DNA of 64,000 nt from Micromonospora sp. C31 (GTDB lineage Bacteria > Actinomycetota > Actinomycetes > Mycobacteriales > Micromonosporaceae). The notes under the pieces were generated by a model, which was not told the DNA's origin, did no database searches, and saw only the letters and a program-made list of their open reading frames with translations. The position numbers and the translations under genes are program-made. Shown here piece by piece: positions 1 to 15,392 of this stretch (positions are counted from its first letter, which is position 1; every line of letters starts with the position of its first letter). The DNA lies in the NCBI RefSeq assembly GCF_018070575.1, contig NZ_JAGPXN010000005.1:219727-283726 (forward strand), read 5' to 3'.

Positions 1-1653
<1,653 letters not shown>

Positions 1654-1707
1654 TGTGCGTCCCCTCACGGACCTGTTCCGGCGTGTCGCCGGAGATTACG
1701 TACGTGT

Positions 1708-2814
1708 CTAACGATCGGCGCCCAGGACAGGCACCAGTGCGGCGCCCAGGGCGGCCGGATCATGACGGGGAGTGCCGTCGGTGACCGCGACGGGAGCGAG
1801 GACCAGGCGGGCGCCCAGCGATTCTGCCGCACGTGCGACCGGTTCGGGGTCACCCGCCGCCTTGGAATCGGCGACCACACGGTCGACCCTCAGCTCCGGC
1901 AGGTACGCGCGCAGCGCGGCCAGGTGGTCGGCCTGGGAGAGCCCGGAGGTCTCCTTCTCGGCGGCGAGGTTCAGCGTGACGAGCCGCCGCGCCGGGCTGG
2001 CCACGATCGCGGCGGCGAGCTGCGGCACCAGCAGGTGCGGCAGCACACTCGTGTACCAACTGCCCGGCCCGAAGATCAGCCAGTCGGCCGCGCCGATCGC
2101 GGTGACCGCCTGCGGGCAGGCCTCCGGCGCGACCGGGGTGAGCCGCAACGACTCCACCCGGCCCGTGGTCACCGCGACCTGGTGCTGGCCGGTGACCGTG
2201 CGCACCTCGTCCGGCCGGCGCGGGTCGGCGCCGCGCACCCGCGCCTCGATCCCCACCGGCTCGCACGACATCGGCAGCACCCGGCCCACCGCGCCGAGCA
2301 TCGCGCCGGCGTGCTCCAGGGCGGCCACCGGGTCGCCGAGCAGCTCCATCAGCCCGCAGAGCACCAGGTTGCCCACCGCGTGCCCGGCCAGCCCGGCGCC
2401 CCGATCGGCCGCGCCGGCACTCCCCCGTCCACCGTCCACGCCGGCACCCTGCGGAAAGGAAGGGGCCCTTCCTATACCGGAAACGTGAGGAAGGGGCCCT
2501 TCCAATCGGCTCACGGTGCCGGACGGGTCGTCGGCGCGCGGCGGCGGCACCTCGGCGAAGCGGTGCTGGAAGAGCTTGGCACTGCGCCGGGTGGCCGGGT
2601 GGTCCCCGGCCAGCGCGGCCAGCGCCTGCCGCAGGTCGCCCGGGGGCAGGCCGCCCCGCTCGGCCCGCAGCCGGCCGCTGGAGCCGCCGTCGTCGCCGAC
2701 GGTGACCACCGCCGTGATGTCGAGGTCCAGCTCGGGCGCGCAGCGGCGCAGGGCGCGCAGCGAGGCGGACAGGCCGTGCCCGCCGCCGAAGGCGACAACG
2801 CGCGTCGCCGTCAC
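1708..2814 (-). CDS. yvcK: YvcK/CuvA-family (CofD-like) gluconeogenesis factor with an inserted linker
   Basis: YvcK/CuvA proteins bind UDP-GlcNAc and are needed for cell-wall homeostasis and growth on gluconeogenic carbon. The fold is CofD-like. The start AFGGGHGL (residues 8-15) and TVGDDGGSSGRLR (38-50) are the nucleotide-binding segments; FGPGSWYTS and the AEKETSGLS loop follow. The GTG start at 2814 overlaps the rapZ stop (GTGA), so translation is coupled. The protein is 368 aa, longer than usual. The excess is a Gly/Ala/Pro-rich stretch at about residues 87-140, between LFQHRF and GHAVGNL, and it contains two copies of a palindromic DNA repeat (separate entry). Confidence 0.9.
   Translation of the reverse strand: MTATRVVAFGGGHGLSASLRALRRCAPELDLDITAVVTVGDDGGSSGRLRAERGGLPPGDLRQALAALAGDHPATRRSAKLFQHRFAEVPPPRADDPSGTVSRLEGPLPHVSGIGRAPSFPQGAGVDGGRGSAGAADRGAGLAGHAVGNLVLCGLMELLGDPVAALEHAGAMLGAVGRVLPMSCEPVGIEARVRGADPRRPDEVRTVTGQHQVAVTTGRVESLRLTPVAPEACPQAVTAIGAADWLIFGPGSWYTSVLPHLLVPQLAAAIVASPARRLVTLNLAAEKETSGLSQADHLAALRAYLPELRVDRVVADSKAAGDPEPVARAAESLGARLVLAPVAVTDGTPRHDPAALGAALVPVLGADR
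2458..2503. repeat. paired 15-bp palindromic repeats inside yvcK
   Basis: GGAAGGGGCCCTTCC occurs at 2458-2472 and again at 2489-2503, same orientation, 31 bp apart. Each has 7-bp arms around one central base. Both lie in the extra linker of yvcK and keep the frame open (about residues 104-119). They look like a short interspersed palindromic element rather than ancestral coding sequence. Confidence 0.85.
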
Positions 2815-3737
2815 TCGCGCCCCAGGTCGCGGTGCTGGGCGTTGGCGGCCAGACCGGAGTGGCGCAGCCGGGCGGCCAGCTCCTCGGAGATGGCGACGCT
2901 GCGGTGCTTGCCGCCCGTGCAGCCGACCGCCACGGTCAGGTAGCGCTTGCCCTCCCGCTCGAAGCCGACGGTGGTGGCGTTGACCAGGTCGGCGTACGAC
3001 CCGACGAAGGCGTCCGCGCCCTCCTGACCCAGCACGTACGAGCTGACCGCCTCGTCGCGGCCGGTGTGCTCGCGCAGCTCCGGCACCCAGTACGGGTTCG
3101 GCAGGAACCGGGCGTCGAGCACGAAGTCGGCGTCCGGCGGCAGGCCGTACTTGAAGCCGAAGGAGAGCACGGTGACGCGCAGCCGGCGGGCGTCCTCGCC
3201 GCCGAAGAGCTCCTCGACGCGGCGGCGCAGCTGGTTGACGTTCAGGTGACTGGTGTCGATGATCACGTCCGCCTGGTCGCGGGCCTCCTCCAGCAGGCCG
3301 CGCTCGACCGCGATGCCGTCGGCGAGCCGCCCGTCGCCCTGCAACGGGTGCGAACGCCGGACGCTCTCGAACCGCCGGATCAGCACCTCGTCGTCGGCGT
3401 CGACGAAGACCACCCGGGGCGAGAAGCCGCGCTCCTTCAGCTCCCGGATCGCCCCCGCCAGGTCGGTGGAGAAGGCACGCGAGCGCACGTCCAGCACCAT
3501 CGCCGTGCGCCGGGCCGCCCCGCCCGCCTTGAACGCCAGCTCGGCCATGTCGAGCATCAGCGCCTGGGGCAGGTTGTCCACCACGTAGAACCCGACGTTC
3601 TCCAACGCCCTCGCCACCGTGCTGCGACCGCCGCCGGAGAGCCCGGTGACCACCACCAGGGTGGTGTCCGACTCGGCCGGTGTCTGCTGCCCGGTCACCG
3701 TCACGCTCCGTTCCTCGGCCGTACGCGCCTCGCTCAC
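2811..3737 (-). CDS. rapZ: RapZ-family nucleotide-binding protein (RNase adapter type)
   Basis: P-loop protein of the RapZ/YvcJ family, 308 aa. In E. coli RapZ directs small-RNA decay controlling glucosamine-6-phosphate synthase; in actinobacteria the role is less clear. It has Walker A GLSGGGRST (about 33-41), the family segment FYVVDNLPQALMLDM, a GFKYGLPPDADFVLDARFLPNPYW block and the C-terminal VGCTGGKHRSV motif. A GTG start at 3737 follows a G-rich stretch that can act as ribosome-binding site. The stop overlaps the yvcK start. The uvrC-rapZ link of other actinobacteria is interrupted here by recQ on the opposite strand. Confidence 0.93.
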   Translation of the reverse strand: MSEARTAEERSVTVTGQQTPAESDTTLVVVTGLSGGGRSTVARALENVGFYVVDNLPQALMLDMAELAFKAGGAARRTAMVLDVRSRAFSTDLAGAIRELKERGFSPRVVFVDADDEVLIRRFESVRRSHPLQGDGRLADGIAVERGLLEEARDQADVIIDTSHLNVNQLRRRVEELFGGEDARRLRVTVLSFGFKYGLPPDADFVLDARFLPNPYWVPELREHTGRDEAVSSYVLGQEGADAFVGSYADLVNATTVGFEREGKRYLTVAVGCTGGKHRSVAISEELAARLRHSGLAANAQHRDLGRE

Positions 3738-3908
3738 CCGCTACCCCCAAGCCGTGGCGCCGCGGCCGGCGCCCCCGGCCGCGCGTGGTCAATCAGCGAC
3801 TCTATCCCGCCGGGCCGGGCCGACCGTCGTACGCCCGCGACGGCGCGGCCCGGCGGCCACCCGGCGCGTCCCGCCCGCTCGCCTGCACGGGCTGTCGGGG
3901 GAGGTTCG

Positions 3909-3914
3909 TAGAAT
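3909..3914 (+). promoter_or_regulatory. -10 hexamer of recQ, leaderless start
   Basis: TAGAAT ends 6 nt before the recQ ATG with no Shine-Dalgarno in between, so the transcript probably begins at or next to the start codon. Confidence 0.5.
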
Positions 3915-3920
3915 CCCCGG

Positions 3921-5759
<1,839 letters not shown>

Positions 5760-5792
5760 CCGGCCGGGCGCGCACCCCGCCCGTCAGAGGGC

Positions 5793-5818
5793 CGCTCGGC
5801 TGAGCCACCGGCCGAGCG
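5793..5818. terminator. candidate bidirectional terminator between recQ and uvrC
   Basis: CGCTCGGC (5793-5800) pairs with GCCGAGCG (5811-5818) across a 10-nt loop in the 82-bp spacer between two converging stop codons. There is no T-tract on either strand. Confidence 0.5.
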
Positions 5819-5841
5819 CCGGCCGGACGGCGGCGCAGTGG

Positions 5842-7926
5842 TCACTCCCCAGCCGGGGCCTTCGCCCCGCCGCCCAGCGCGGCGAGGATCGCCTCGGCGG
5901 TGCGCCGGCCCACGCCGGGCACCTCGGTGATCTCCTCCACGGTGGCCGCGGAGAGCCGCTTGAGCGAGCCGAAGTGCCGCAGCAGCGCCTTGCGCCGCAC
6001 CTCCCCCAGGCCGGGCACGCTGTCCAGCGCCGAGGAGGTCATCCGCTTGGAGCGCCGCTGCCGGTGGAAGGTGATGGCGAAGCGGTGCGCCTCGTCGCGC
6101 ACCCGTTGCAGCAGGTAGAGGCCCTCCGAGGTGCGCGGCAGGATGACCGGGAACTCGTCGTCGGGCAGCCAGACCTCCTCCAGCCGCTTGGCCAGCCCGC
6201 ACAGCGCCACGTCGTCGACGCCCAGCTCCGCCAGGGCCTGGGCCGCCGCCGCGACCTGCGGCGCGCCGCCGTCGACCACCACCAGCTGCGGCGGGTACGC
6301 GAACCGGCGCGGCCGCCCGGTGGTCGGGTCGATCAGGACGCCGACCCTGGGCTCATCGGGCCCCGTCGGGGCGACGGGGTCGTCGGCCGGCTCGACGAGG
6401 TCCTCCGGCGCGGCCTGCCCGGCCGGGGCGACGGGGTCGTCGGCCGGCTCGACGAGGTCCTCCGGCGCGGCCTGCCCGGCCGGGGCGACGGGGTCGTCGG
6501 CCGGCTCGACGCCCGCCTCGCCGGTCTCGGCGCGGGCGTCGAGGTAGCGGGCGAAGCGGCGGCGCAGCACCTCCGACATGGCGGAGAGGTCGTCGGTGGC
6601 GCCCCGGATGATGAAGCGCCGGTATTCGCTCTTGCGGGGCAGCCCGTCCTCGAAGACGACCATGCTCGCCACCACGTCGGTGCCCTGCATCTGCGAGATG
6701 TCGAAACACTCGATGCGCAGCGGCGAGGTGCGCAGGTCGAGCGCCTCGGTGATCTCGTCGAGCGCCTTGCTGCGGGTGGTCAGGTCGCCGGCCCGGCGCA
6801 GCTTGTGCCGGGCGAGGGCGTCCTTGGCGTTGCGCTCGACGGTCTCCAGCAGGGAACGCTTGTCGCCGCGCTGCGGCACCCGCAGGCTCACCCGGCTGCC
6901 CCGGTGACCGGAGAGCCAGTCGGCCAGGGCCTCGGCGTCGGCGGGCAGCGCCGGCACGAGCAGCTCGCGGGGCACGTCGGCCTCGCCCTGCTCGCCGCCG
7001 TAGACCTGGGTGCAGAAGTGGTGCACCAGGTCGCCGGTGCTCAGCTCCTCGGTCTTCTCCACCACCCAGCCGCGCTGCCCACGTACCCGGCCGTCGCGCA
7101 CGTGGAAGACCTGGACGGCCGCTTCGAGCGGGTCGTCGGCGAACGCCACCACGTCGGCGTCGGTGCCGTCGCCGAGCACCACGGTCTGCTTCTCCATGGC
7201 CCGACGCAGCGCGGCCACGTCGTCGCGCAGCCGGGCCGCCCGCTCGAACTCCAACTGCTCGCTGGCCTCGGTCATCTCCCGTTCCAGCTTGCGGACCATG
7301 GTGTCGGTGCGGCCGGCCATGAAGTCGCAGAAGCCGTCGACGATCTCCCGGTGCCGCTCGGGGGTGACGCTGCCGACGCAGGGGGCCGAGCACTTGCCGA
7401 TGTAGCCCAGCAGGCAGGGGCGGCCGACCTGTCCGGCCCGCTTGAACACCCCGGCCGAGCAGGTGCGCGCCGGGAAGACCCGCAGCAGCAGGTCGAGCGT
7501 CTCGCGGATCGCCCAGGCGTGCGAGTAGGGCCCGAAGTAGCGCACCCCCTTGCGCTTGGCGCCCCGCATCACCTGCAACCGGGGGAACTCCTCGTCGAGG
7601 GTGACCGCGAGGTAGGGGTAGGACTTGTCGTCGCGGTAGCGGACGTTGAAACGCGGGTCGTACTGCTTGATCCAGGTGTATTCGAGCTGGAGCGCCTCGA
7701 CCTCGGTGCCCACGGTGACCCAGTCCACCGACTCGGCGGTGGTGACCATCTGCTGGGTGCGCTGGTGCAGGCCCCACAGGTCGGCGAAGTAGGAGTTGAG
7801 GCGGCTGCGCAGGTTCTTCGCCTTGCCGACGTAGATCACCCGGCCGGTGCCGTCGCGGAACCGGTAGACCCCGGGTGACTCCGGGATGGTGCCGGGGGCG
7901 GGACGGTAGGTCGAGGGGTCAGCCAC
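5842..7926 (-). CDS. uvrC: UvrABC excinuclease subunit C
   Basis: Makes the 3' and 5' incisions in nucleotide excision repair. 694 aa. The N-terminal GIY-YIG nuclease domain has PGVYRF and [13 protein letters not shown] (about 17-45). A UVR motif that contacts UvrB lies near residue 205, the RNase H-like domain has the VVDGGAPQV segment, and a tandem helix-hairpin-helix ([27 protein letters not shown]) ends the protein. A 57-bp repeat expands the linker within the C-terminal nuclease half (about residues 473-521). The GTG at 7926 fits the family start and has a -10-like TACGCT 7 nt upstream. Confidence 0.95.
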   Translation of the reverse strand: MADPSTYRPAPGTIPESPGVYRFRDGTGRVIYVGKAKNLRSRLNSYFADLWGLHQRTQQMVTTAESVDWVTVGTEVEALQLEYTWIKQYDPRFNVRYRDDKSYPYLAVTLDEEFPRLQVMRGAKRKGVRYFGPYSHAWAIRETLDLLLRVFPARTCSAGVFKRAGQVGRPCLLGYIGKCSAPCVGSVTPERHREIVDGFCDFMAGRTDTMVRKLEREMTEASEQLEFERAARLRDDVAALRRAMEKQTVVLGDGTDADVVAFADDPLEAAVQVFHVRDGRVRGQRGWVVEKTEELSTGDLVHHFCTQVYGGEQGEADVPRELLVPALPADAEALADWLSGHRGSRVSLRVPQRGDKRSLLETVERNAKDALARHKLRRAGDLTTRSKALDEITEALDLRTSPLRIECFDISQMQGTDVVASMVVFEDGLPRKSEYRRFIIRGATDDLSAMSEVLRRRFARYLDARAETGEAGVEPADDPVAPAGQAAPEDLVEPADDPVAPAGQAAPEDLVEPADDPVAPTGPDEPRVGVLIDPTTGRPRRFAYPPQLVVVDGGAPQVAAAAQALAELGVDDVALCGLAKRLEEVWLPDDEFPVILPRTSEGLYLLQRVRDEAHRFAITFHRQRRSKRMTSSALDSVPGLGEVRRKALLRHFGSLKRLSAATVEEITEVPGVGRRTAEAILAALGGGAKAPAGE
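6364..6510 (-). repeat. 57-bp in-frame tandem repeat within uvrC (about 2.6 copies)
   Basis: Units at 6364-6420 and 6421-6477, with a third partial copy from 6478 to about 6510. Copy 1 differs from copy 2 only at its edge. Each unit encodes 19 residues beginning [13 protein letters not shown], so the unit length preserves the frame. Confidence 0.9.
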
Positions 7927-7933
7927 GCCAGCA

Positions 7934-7939
7934 AGCGTA
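7934..7939 (-). promoter_or_regulatory. -10 hexamer of uvrC, leaderless start
   Basis: TACGCT on the minus strand, 7 nt before the GTG at 7926. No Shine-Dalgarno is present. Confidence 0.45.
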
Positions 7940-8145
7940 GTCCGCACCCCCGACAGCCCTCCGGGACGCCGTTCCGCCCCGACGCCGGAGATCGAGGGCG
8001 CCGCCGCGCCGGAGGCCGGGGCGCCGCGGCGCCGGAAACCCGGCCGCTGCGAAGTGCCGGAAGCCCGGCTTATTGCGGTGCCGGCGGAGCCGGCCCCGGC
8101 TAGCATCCGCCCCTGGCCGGGCAGACGCGAGGAGGCACGGGGGAC

Positions 8146-9423
8146 ATGGACGCACACCCCGGGGGACGCAGCCGAGGGGGCGCCGTCCTCGTGGCGGCCC
8201 TCACCGTCGACTCGATCGGCAACGGGCTGTTCCTGCCCCTGTCGCTGGTGTACTTCCTGCGGCTGACCGACGTGCCGCTGGCGCTGCTCGGGGTGCTGCT
8301 CAGCGCGGCGACCGTGCTCACCCTGCCGGTGCCGCTCTGGGCGGGCTCGCTGGCCGACCGGCTGGGGGCGTTGCCGGTGGTCGTCGCCTCCCAGTTGCTG
8401 CAGGCGGCCGGCTATCTGGCGTACGCCTGGGTGAGCGGGCCGGTCGGCGTCTTCGCGGCGGCGGCGCTGGTCGCCGTCGGCGTACGGTTCTTCTGGTCCA
8501 CGATCTTCACGGCGGTCGCCGACCACGCCGACGGCAGGCCGGACGGCTGGGCCCGCGACACCTGGTACGCGATCAGCAACGGCGCCCGTACCGCCGGCCT
8601 GGCGGTCGGGGGCCTGACCACCGGCGTGGTGGTGGCCGACGGGCGGACGGTCACCTACCGCGCGGTGGCCTACGCGGCGGCGGCCTGCTTCGCCCTCGCC
8701 GCCGTGCTCATCGCCGCGTGCGTGCGGATCCCACCGCCCCCCGCCCGCCCGGCGGGTCCGGCGCCGGGCGGGTACGCCACCCTGGTCCGGGACCGGCCGT
8801 TCCTGGCCCTCATCGGCCTGAACACCGTCTTCGCGCTGAGCAGCATGATGCTCGGCCTGGCCCTGCCCACGGTGATGCTCACGGACCTTCGGGGTCCCGC
8901 GTGGCTGACCTCCGGCATCCTGGCCGGCAACGCCTTCCTCGTCGCACTGCTGTCCGCGCCCGTCGGCGCCCGCCTGCCGCGCCACCGCCGCACCCGCGCG
9001 GTCGCCCTGGCGGCGGCCCTGTGGACGGTCTGGGGGCTCGCCATGGCCGCCCTGGGCCCGGGGCGCCTCGGCGTGGTGGCCGCGCTGCTGGTCACGGCGA
9101 CGCTGCTGTTCACCGTCGCGGAGGTGGTGCACGCGCCGGCCTCCGCCGCGCTGGCGGCGGCCGCCGCACCGGTCGCCGCCCGGGGCCGCTACCTGGCGGC
9201 CTTCCAGTACTCCTTCGCCATCGCCTCGATGCTCGCACCGGCCTTCTTCGGCACCCTGTACGAGGTCGACACCGCCGCGCCCTGGCTGGCGCTGGCGCTG
9301 CTCAACGCCCTCGGCGTCGCCGGCGTCCTGCTGCTGGAACGGCGCCTGCCGCCGCGCGCCCTGTGCGGGCAGCCGGCAGCGGGCCAGCGACCGAGGGCCG
9401 CCGCGAGCGCCACGACGCGGTGA
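8146..9423 (+). CDS. major facilitator superfamily transporter
   Basis: Inner-membrane MFS transporter of 425 aa with about twelve hydrophobic segments, likely a small-molecule or drug exporter; the substrate is unknown. The cytoplasmic loop after TM2 has the MFS motif A variant [15 protein letters not shown]. The ATG at 8146 follows a GAGGAGG ribosome-binding site. The upstream 219 bp (from the uvrC start) is a divergent spacer rich in GGCGCC palindromes with no clear gene. No regulator is adjacent. Confidence 0.85.
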   Translation: MDAHPGGRSRGGAVLVAALTVDSIGNGLFLPLSLVYFLRLTDVPLALLGVLLSAATVLTLPVPLWAGSLADRLGALPVVVASQLLQAAGYLAYAWVSGPVGVFAAAALVAVGVRFFWSTIFTAVADHADGRPDGWARDTWYAISNGARTAGLAVGGLTTGVVVADGRTVTYRAVAYAAAACFALAAVLIAACVRIPPPPARPAGPAPGGYATLVRDRPFLALIGLNTVFALSSMMLGLALPTVMLTDLRGPAWLTSGILAGNAFLVALLSAPVGARLPRHRRTRAVALAAALWTVWGLAMAALGPGRLGVVAALLVTATLLFTVAEVVHAPASAALAAAAAPVAARGRYLAAFQYSFAIASMLAPAFFGTLYEVDTAAPWLALALLNALGVAGVLLLERRLPPRALCGQPAAGQRPRAAASATTR

Positions 9424-9461
9424 CCGGGCCCGTCTGCGGACCGCCCGGGGCCGGCGGGCCG

Positions 9462-9524
9462 CCGGCCCCGCTCGCCCCGGCCGCCGGCCCCGCTCGCCCC
9501 GGCCGCCGGCCCCGCTCGCCCCGG
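9462..9524. repeat. 22-bp tandem repeat (2.9 copies) between convergent genes
   Basis: Unit CCGGCCCCGCTCGCCCCGGCCG at 9462-9483 and 9484-9505, and 19 bp of it at 9506-9524. The array ends exactly at the Rieske gene's stop codon. It is probably slippage-derived and may act as a G/C-rich transcription barrier. Confidence 0.85.
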
Positions 9525-10007
9525 TCAGGCCAGCGAGATCCGGTCGCCGGTGACCTTCACGTTCTTCGGCGGGAGCGGCTTGGTGGCCGGGCCGCCCTTG
9601 ACCGAGCCGTCCTCGATCGAGAACTTGCTGAAGTGACAGGTGCAGTTGATGGTGCCGCCGTCGACGCTCGTCACCGGGCAGCCCTGGTGGGTGCAGATCG
9701 AGTCGAAGCCCTTGAACTCGCCCTCGCGGGGCTGGGTGATCACCACGCCCTGGGCGGGATAGACGGTGCCGCCGCCGACCGGGATGTCAGCCGTACGGGC
9801 CAGCGACTGCGCGCCCTCGCGGTCGCCGCCGCCGGCGTCACCGGTGCTGGGCACCGGCGGGCCGCCACTGGTCGGGGCCGCCGTGTCGCCGGAGTCGTCG
9901 CTGCCGCAGGCGGCCAGGACCACCGCCGCCCCGACGGCGCCCGCGCCCGTGAGGAGAGCGCGACGCGTCCGCGTCGCCGGCCCGGTCAGCCCCTGATCGT
10001 CACTCAT
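9525..10007 (-). CDS. Rieske [2Fe-2S] lipoprotein, Tat-exported
   Basis: 160-aa extracytoplasmic iron-sulfur protein. A Tat-like TRTRRALL motif (12-19) and a lipobox LAAC with Cys34 form the signal peptide. A Ser/Gly/Asp-rich spacer follows. The Rieske domain has C105-T-H107 and C122-T-C-H125 as cluster ligands, with C110 and C124 placed for the usual disulfide. It probably carries electrons for an unidentified membrane or secreted oxidoreductase. The ATG at 10007 is chosen because AGGGCGAGG precedes it and the Tat motif sits correctly. It stands alone, so it is not part of a cytochrome bc operon. Confidence 0.9.
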   Translation of the reverse strand: MSDDQGLTGPATRTRRALLTGAGAVGAAVVLAACGSDDSGDTAAPTSGGPPVPSTGDAGGGDREGAQSLARTADIPVGGGTVYPAQGVVITQPREGEFKGFDSICTHQGCPVTSVDGGTINCTCHFSKFSIEDGSVKGGPATKPLPPKNVKVTGDRISLA

Positions 10008-10111
10008 GCCTCGCCCTTCTCTCGGCTGCCGCCGCCTGGTCATGATCCGCGGCCACACTCGGGTACACGGATCACTCTGCCCGACGGTTCACCCGATCGG
10101 CGACCGGAGGT

Positions 10112-10142
10112 CACCCGGGCGGGCCCTGGGCCCGCCCGGGTG
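10112..10142. terminator. perfect 15-bp hairpin downstream of uvrA
   Basis: The arms at 10112-10126 and 10128-10142 are fully complementary (CACCCGGGCGGGCCC type) around a single base, giving a very stable hairpin 84 bp past the uvrA stop. There is no T-tract. Confidence 0.65.
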
Positions 10143-10225
10143 GTGCCCGGTCAGCGGTCCGCCCGCACCGGCGGCCGGATGGCGCGGCCGGACAACTGCC
10201 CGAGGTCCGGCCGGGAGGCTCGTCG

Positions 10226-13165
<2,940 letters not shown>

Positions 13166-13397
13166 TGTCCGTGTACTCCCGGGTGAAGAAGATGAGGAGG
13201 AATTGTCCGCTCCAAGGCTGGTCTGAGCGGTTGTCTGAATGGTTGTGGGCGCGCAGAAAGGCGCCTCGGCAACTCTAGCCCCGAGGTACGACAACTTCCC
13301 TCGCCGGCACGTTCCCCCAGCTCAGCCCGGTCCGCCGAGCCCGGAGAGACGAGGCGGGACGCAGCGCCGAGGAAGCCGGGCCGTCGCGCCCGAGGAA

Positions 13398-13432
13398 ACG
13401 GGCGGGACCGGTCGTCGACCGGTCCCGCCCGT
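13398..13432. terminator. perfect 17-bp hairpin at the rsgA end
   Basis: The arms 13398-13414 and 13416-13432 are exact reverse complements around T13415, 11 nt past the rsgA stop. This is the transcription end of rsgA and insulates the uvrA promoter region. Confidence 0.75.
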
Positions 13433-13443
13433 CCGTACGCCCG

Positions 13444-14496
13444 TCAGGGGCGGGCGGCCCGCCGCCGGCCCGCGCGCCAGCCACCGCGCCGCTGCGCGGC
13501 GAGCCGGACCTCCCGCCGGCGGCTCTCGTACGCCACCTCCCGCTGGAGCCTGCGCCAGCTCTCCCAGCGCCGCGTCGGCAGCTCGCCGTTCTCCAGCGCC
13601 TCGCGCACCGCGCAGGCGGGCTCCCCGTCGTGCCCGCAGTCGGCGTACCGGCAGCCCGTGGCCAGCTCGGCGATGTCCGCGAACGCCCGGTCCAGCCCCG
13701 CCGAACCGTCCAGCAGACCGACCGCCCGCACCCCCGGGGTGTCCAGCACGGCACCGCCGCCCGGCACCGGCAGCAGCGCCCGCCAGGTGGTGGTGTGCCG
13801 GCCCTTGCCGTCGACGCGCCGGATCGTCTGGGTCGGCATCAGCGCCGCCCCGGCCAGCGCGTTGACCAGGCTCGACTTGCCGGCCCCGGACGGCCCGAGC
13901 AGGCCGAGCGTGCGGCCGGGGGCCACCTCGGCGCGCAGCGGGTCGAGCCCGGTGCCGTGCTCGGCGCTGACGGCCAGCACCGGCACCCCCGGGGCGACCC
14001 CGGCGAGCTGGCGCGCGACGGCCTGCGGGTCGGCCGCCAGGTCGGCCTTGGTGAGCACGACCAGCGGCCGGGCGCCGGACTCGTGCGCCAGGGAGAGCAG
14101 CCGTTCGATCCGGCCGACGTCCGGCTCGGGGTGCACGGGCTCCACCACGGCGGCGGCGTCGAGGTTGGCGGCCAGCACCTGCCCACTGGCGTCCTTGCCG
14201 GCGGTCCGCCGGACGAGGGCGGTACGCCTCGGCAGCACCGCCTCCACCGTGACGTTGCGGTCGGGCCAGGTGCCCAGCAGCACCCAGTCGCCCGCGCAGG
14301 GCAGCCGGGTCAGGTCGCGGGCGGCGGCGGCCAGGACCGCCCCGCCCAGGGTGGCGCGGACCGGGCCGTCCGCGCAGAGCACGGTGCAGACCCCGCGGTC
14401 CACCCGGGCCACCCGGCCCGGCCGGCGACCGCCACGTCGTGGTACGAGTGCCGCCCGGTCGGTGTCCCAGCCGAGGGCGGTCAGGTCGATGGTCAT
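13444..14496 (-). CDS. rsgA: ribosome small-subunit-dependent GTPase RsgA
   Basis: Late 30S-assembly GTPase, 350 aa. An N-terminal OB-like domain is followed by a circularly permuted GTPase: G4 LTKAD comes first, then G1 GPSGAGKSS, then G3 DTPG. A C-terminal zinc region has CRYADCGHDGEPACAVREA (Cys-Cys-His-Cys), then a basic Arg-rich tail. The ATG at 14496 is preceded by GAGGA. It is monocistronic and divergent from the mycothiol-dependent enzyme. Confidence 0.95.
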   Translation of the reverse strand: MTIDLTALGWDTDRAALVPRRGGRRPGRVARVDRGVCTVLCADGPVRATLGGAVLAAAARDLTRLPCAGDWVLLGTWPDRNVTVEAVLPRRTALVRRTAGKDASGQVLAANLDAAAVVEPVHPEPDVGRIERLLSLAHESGARPLVVLTKADLAADPQAVARQLAGVAPGVPVLAVSAEHGTGLDPLRAEVAPGRTLGLLGPSGAGKSSLVNALAGAALMPTQTIRRVDGKGRHTTTWRALLPVPGGGAVLDTPGVRAVGLLDGSAGLDRAFADIAELATGCRYADCGHDGEPACAVREALENGELPTRRWESWRRLQREVAYESRRREVRLAAQRRGGWRAGRRRAARP

Positions 14497-14655
14497 GGCA
14501 TCCTCATCGGTGTCGGAGCGGTTGACGCACGCGTGCTGCTACCGGCATGGTCACCACCTCCCCCGCCGTCCCGGTGCCGCGTTCCACGCCGACGGTAGGA
14601 CGCCCCGCGACGCGCCGAAAGCGATTTCCCCGGCGACGCGCGGCCGCCCGGCCGA

Positions 14656-14661
14656 TAGGGT
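14656..14661 (+). promoter_or_regulatory. -10 hexamer, leaderless start of the mycothiol-dependent enzyme gene
   Basis: TAGGGT lies 6 nt before the GTG at 14668, which supports GTG 14668 over ATG 14674 as the start. Confidence 0.5.
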
Positions 14662-14667
14662 CGGTGG

Positions 14668-15384
14668 GTGACCATGGATCCGCTTCTGCTGACGGGCGAG
14701 GTGGACGTGGCCACGGGCCGCCTGCTGCGGACCGCGGCCGCCTTCGACGGCGCCGACCTCGCCGCCACGTCGCTGCTGCCGGGCTGGAGCCGGGGGCACG
14801 TCCTGGCCCATCTGGCCCGCAACGCCGACGGCTTCGTCAACCTGCTCGCCGCGGCGCGCACCGGCGAGCCGATCCCGATGTACGCCTCCGCGGCGGTCCG
14901 CGACGCCGACATCGAGGCCGGTGCGCCCCGCCCGCCCGACGCCCACCTCGACGACCTGCGCCGCTCGGCCGACCGGTTCGCCGAGGCCGTCGCCGCGATG
15001 CCGGTCGAGGCGTGGGCGGCCACCGTCCAGACGCGGCGCGGCCCCTGGCCGGCGGCCATGCTGGTCTGGGGCCGGCTGCGCGAGATCGAGGTGCACCACG
15101 TGGACCTCGACGCCGGCTACCGGCCGGCCGACTGGCCCGAGGCGTTCGGCCACCGGCTGCTGCACGAGGTGGCCGGCGACCTCACGGGCCGGGCGGACGT
15201 ACCGCCGATGGTGTTGCGCTTCGACGGCAGCCGACACGAACTTGTCGTCGGCGACCGGGCCACCGCCCCCACGGTCACCGGCGCGGCCCCCGAACTCGCC
15301 GCGTGGCTGATCGGCCGCAGCCCCGGCACCGTGCTGACCGTCACCCCCGACGGCCCCCTGCCGCAACCACCGGAATGGATATAG
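14668..15384 (+). CDS. mycothiol-dependent maleylpyruvate isomerase family protein
   Basis: 238 aa, DinB-fold family that uses mycothiol as thiol cofactor in actinobacteria. Visible family segments are LLPGWSRGHVLAHLARNADG (about 35-54), where the His residues bind metal, and the LREIEVHHVDLDAGY block (about 136-150) with further ligands. The exact reaction is unknown; most members are not true maleylpyruvate isomerases. The stop lies 8 nt before the ATG of the next gene, a metallo-hydrolase, so the two probably form an operon dealing with thiol conjugates. Confidence 0.85.
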   Translation: MTMDPLLLTGEVDVATGRLLRTAAAFDGADLAATSLLPGWSRGHVLAHLARNADGFVNLLAAARTGEPIPMYASAAVRDADIEAGAPRPPDAHLDDLRRSADRFAEAVAAMPVEAWAATVQTRRGPWPAAMLVWGRLREIEVHHVDLDAGYRPADWPEAFGHRLLHEVAGDLTGRADVPPMVLRFDGSRHELVVGDRATAPTVTGAAPELAAWLIGRSPGTVLTVTPDGPLPQPPEWI

Positions 15385-15392
15385 ACGACCTC

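Noticed and set aside
6364..6510. Tandem repeats as a CRISPR array
   Set aside because: Units are directly adjacent without unique spacers and lie inside a coding frame. The same holds for 9462-9524, 26281-26360 and 62041-62130.
9525..10007. Cytochrome bc1 Rieske subunit
   Set aside because: It lacks the N-terminal TM anchors of actinobacterial QcrA, is far smaller and has no qcr neighbours.
13166..13300. SOS (LexA) box upstream of uvrA or uvrB
   Set aside because: No GAAC-N4-GTTC type dyad is present in either upstream region.
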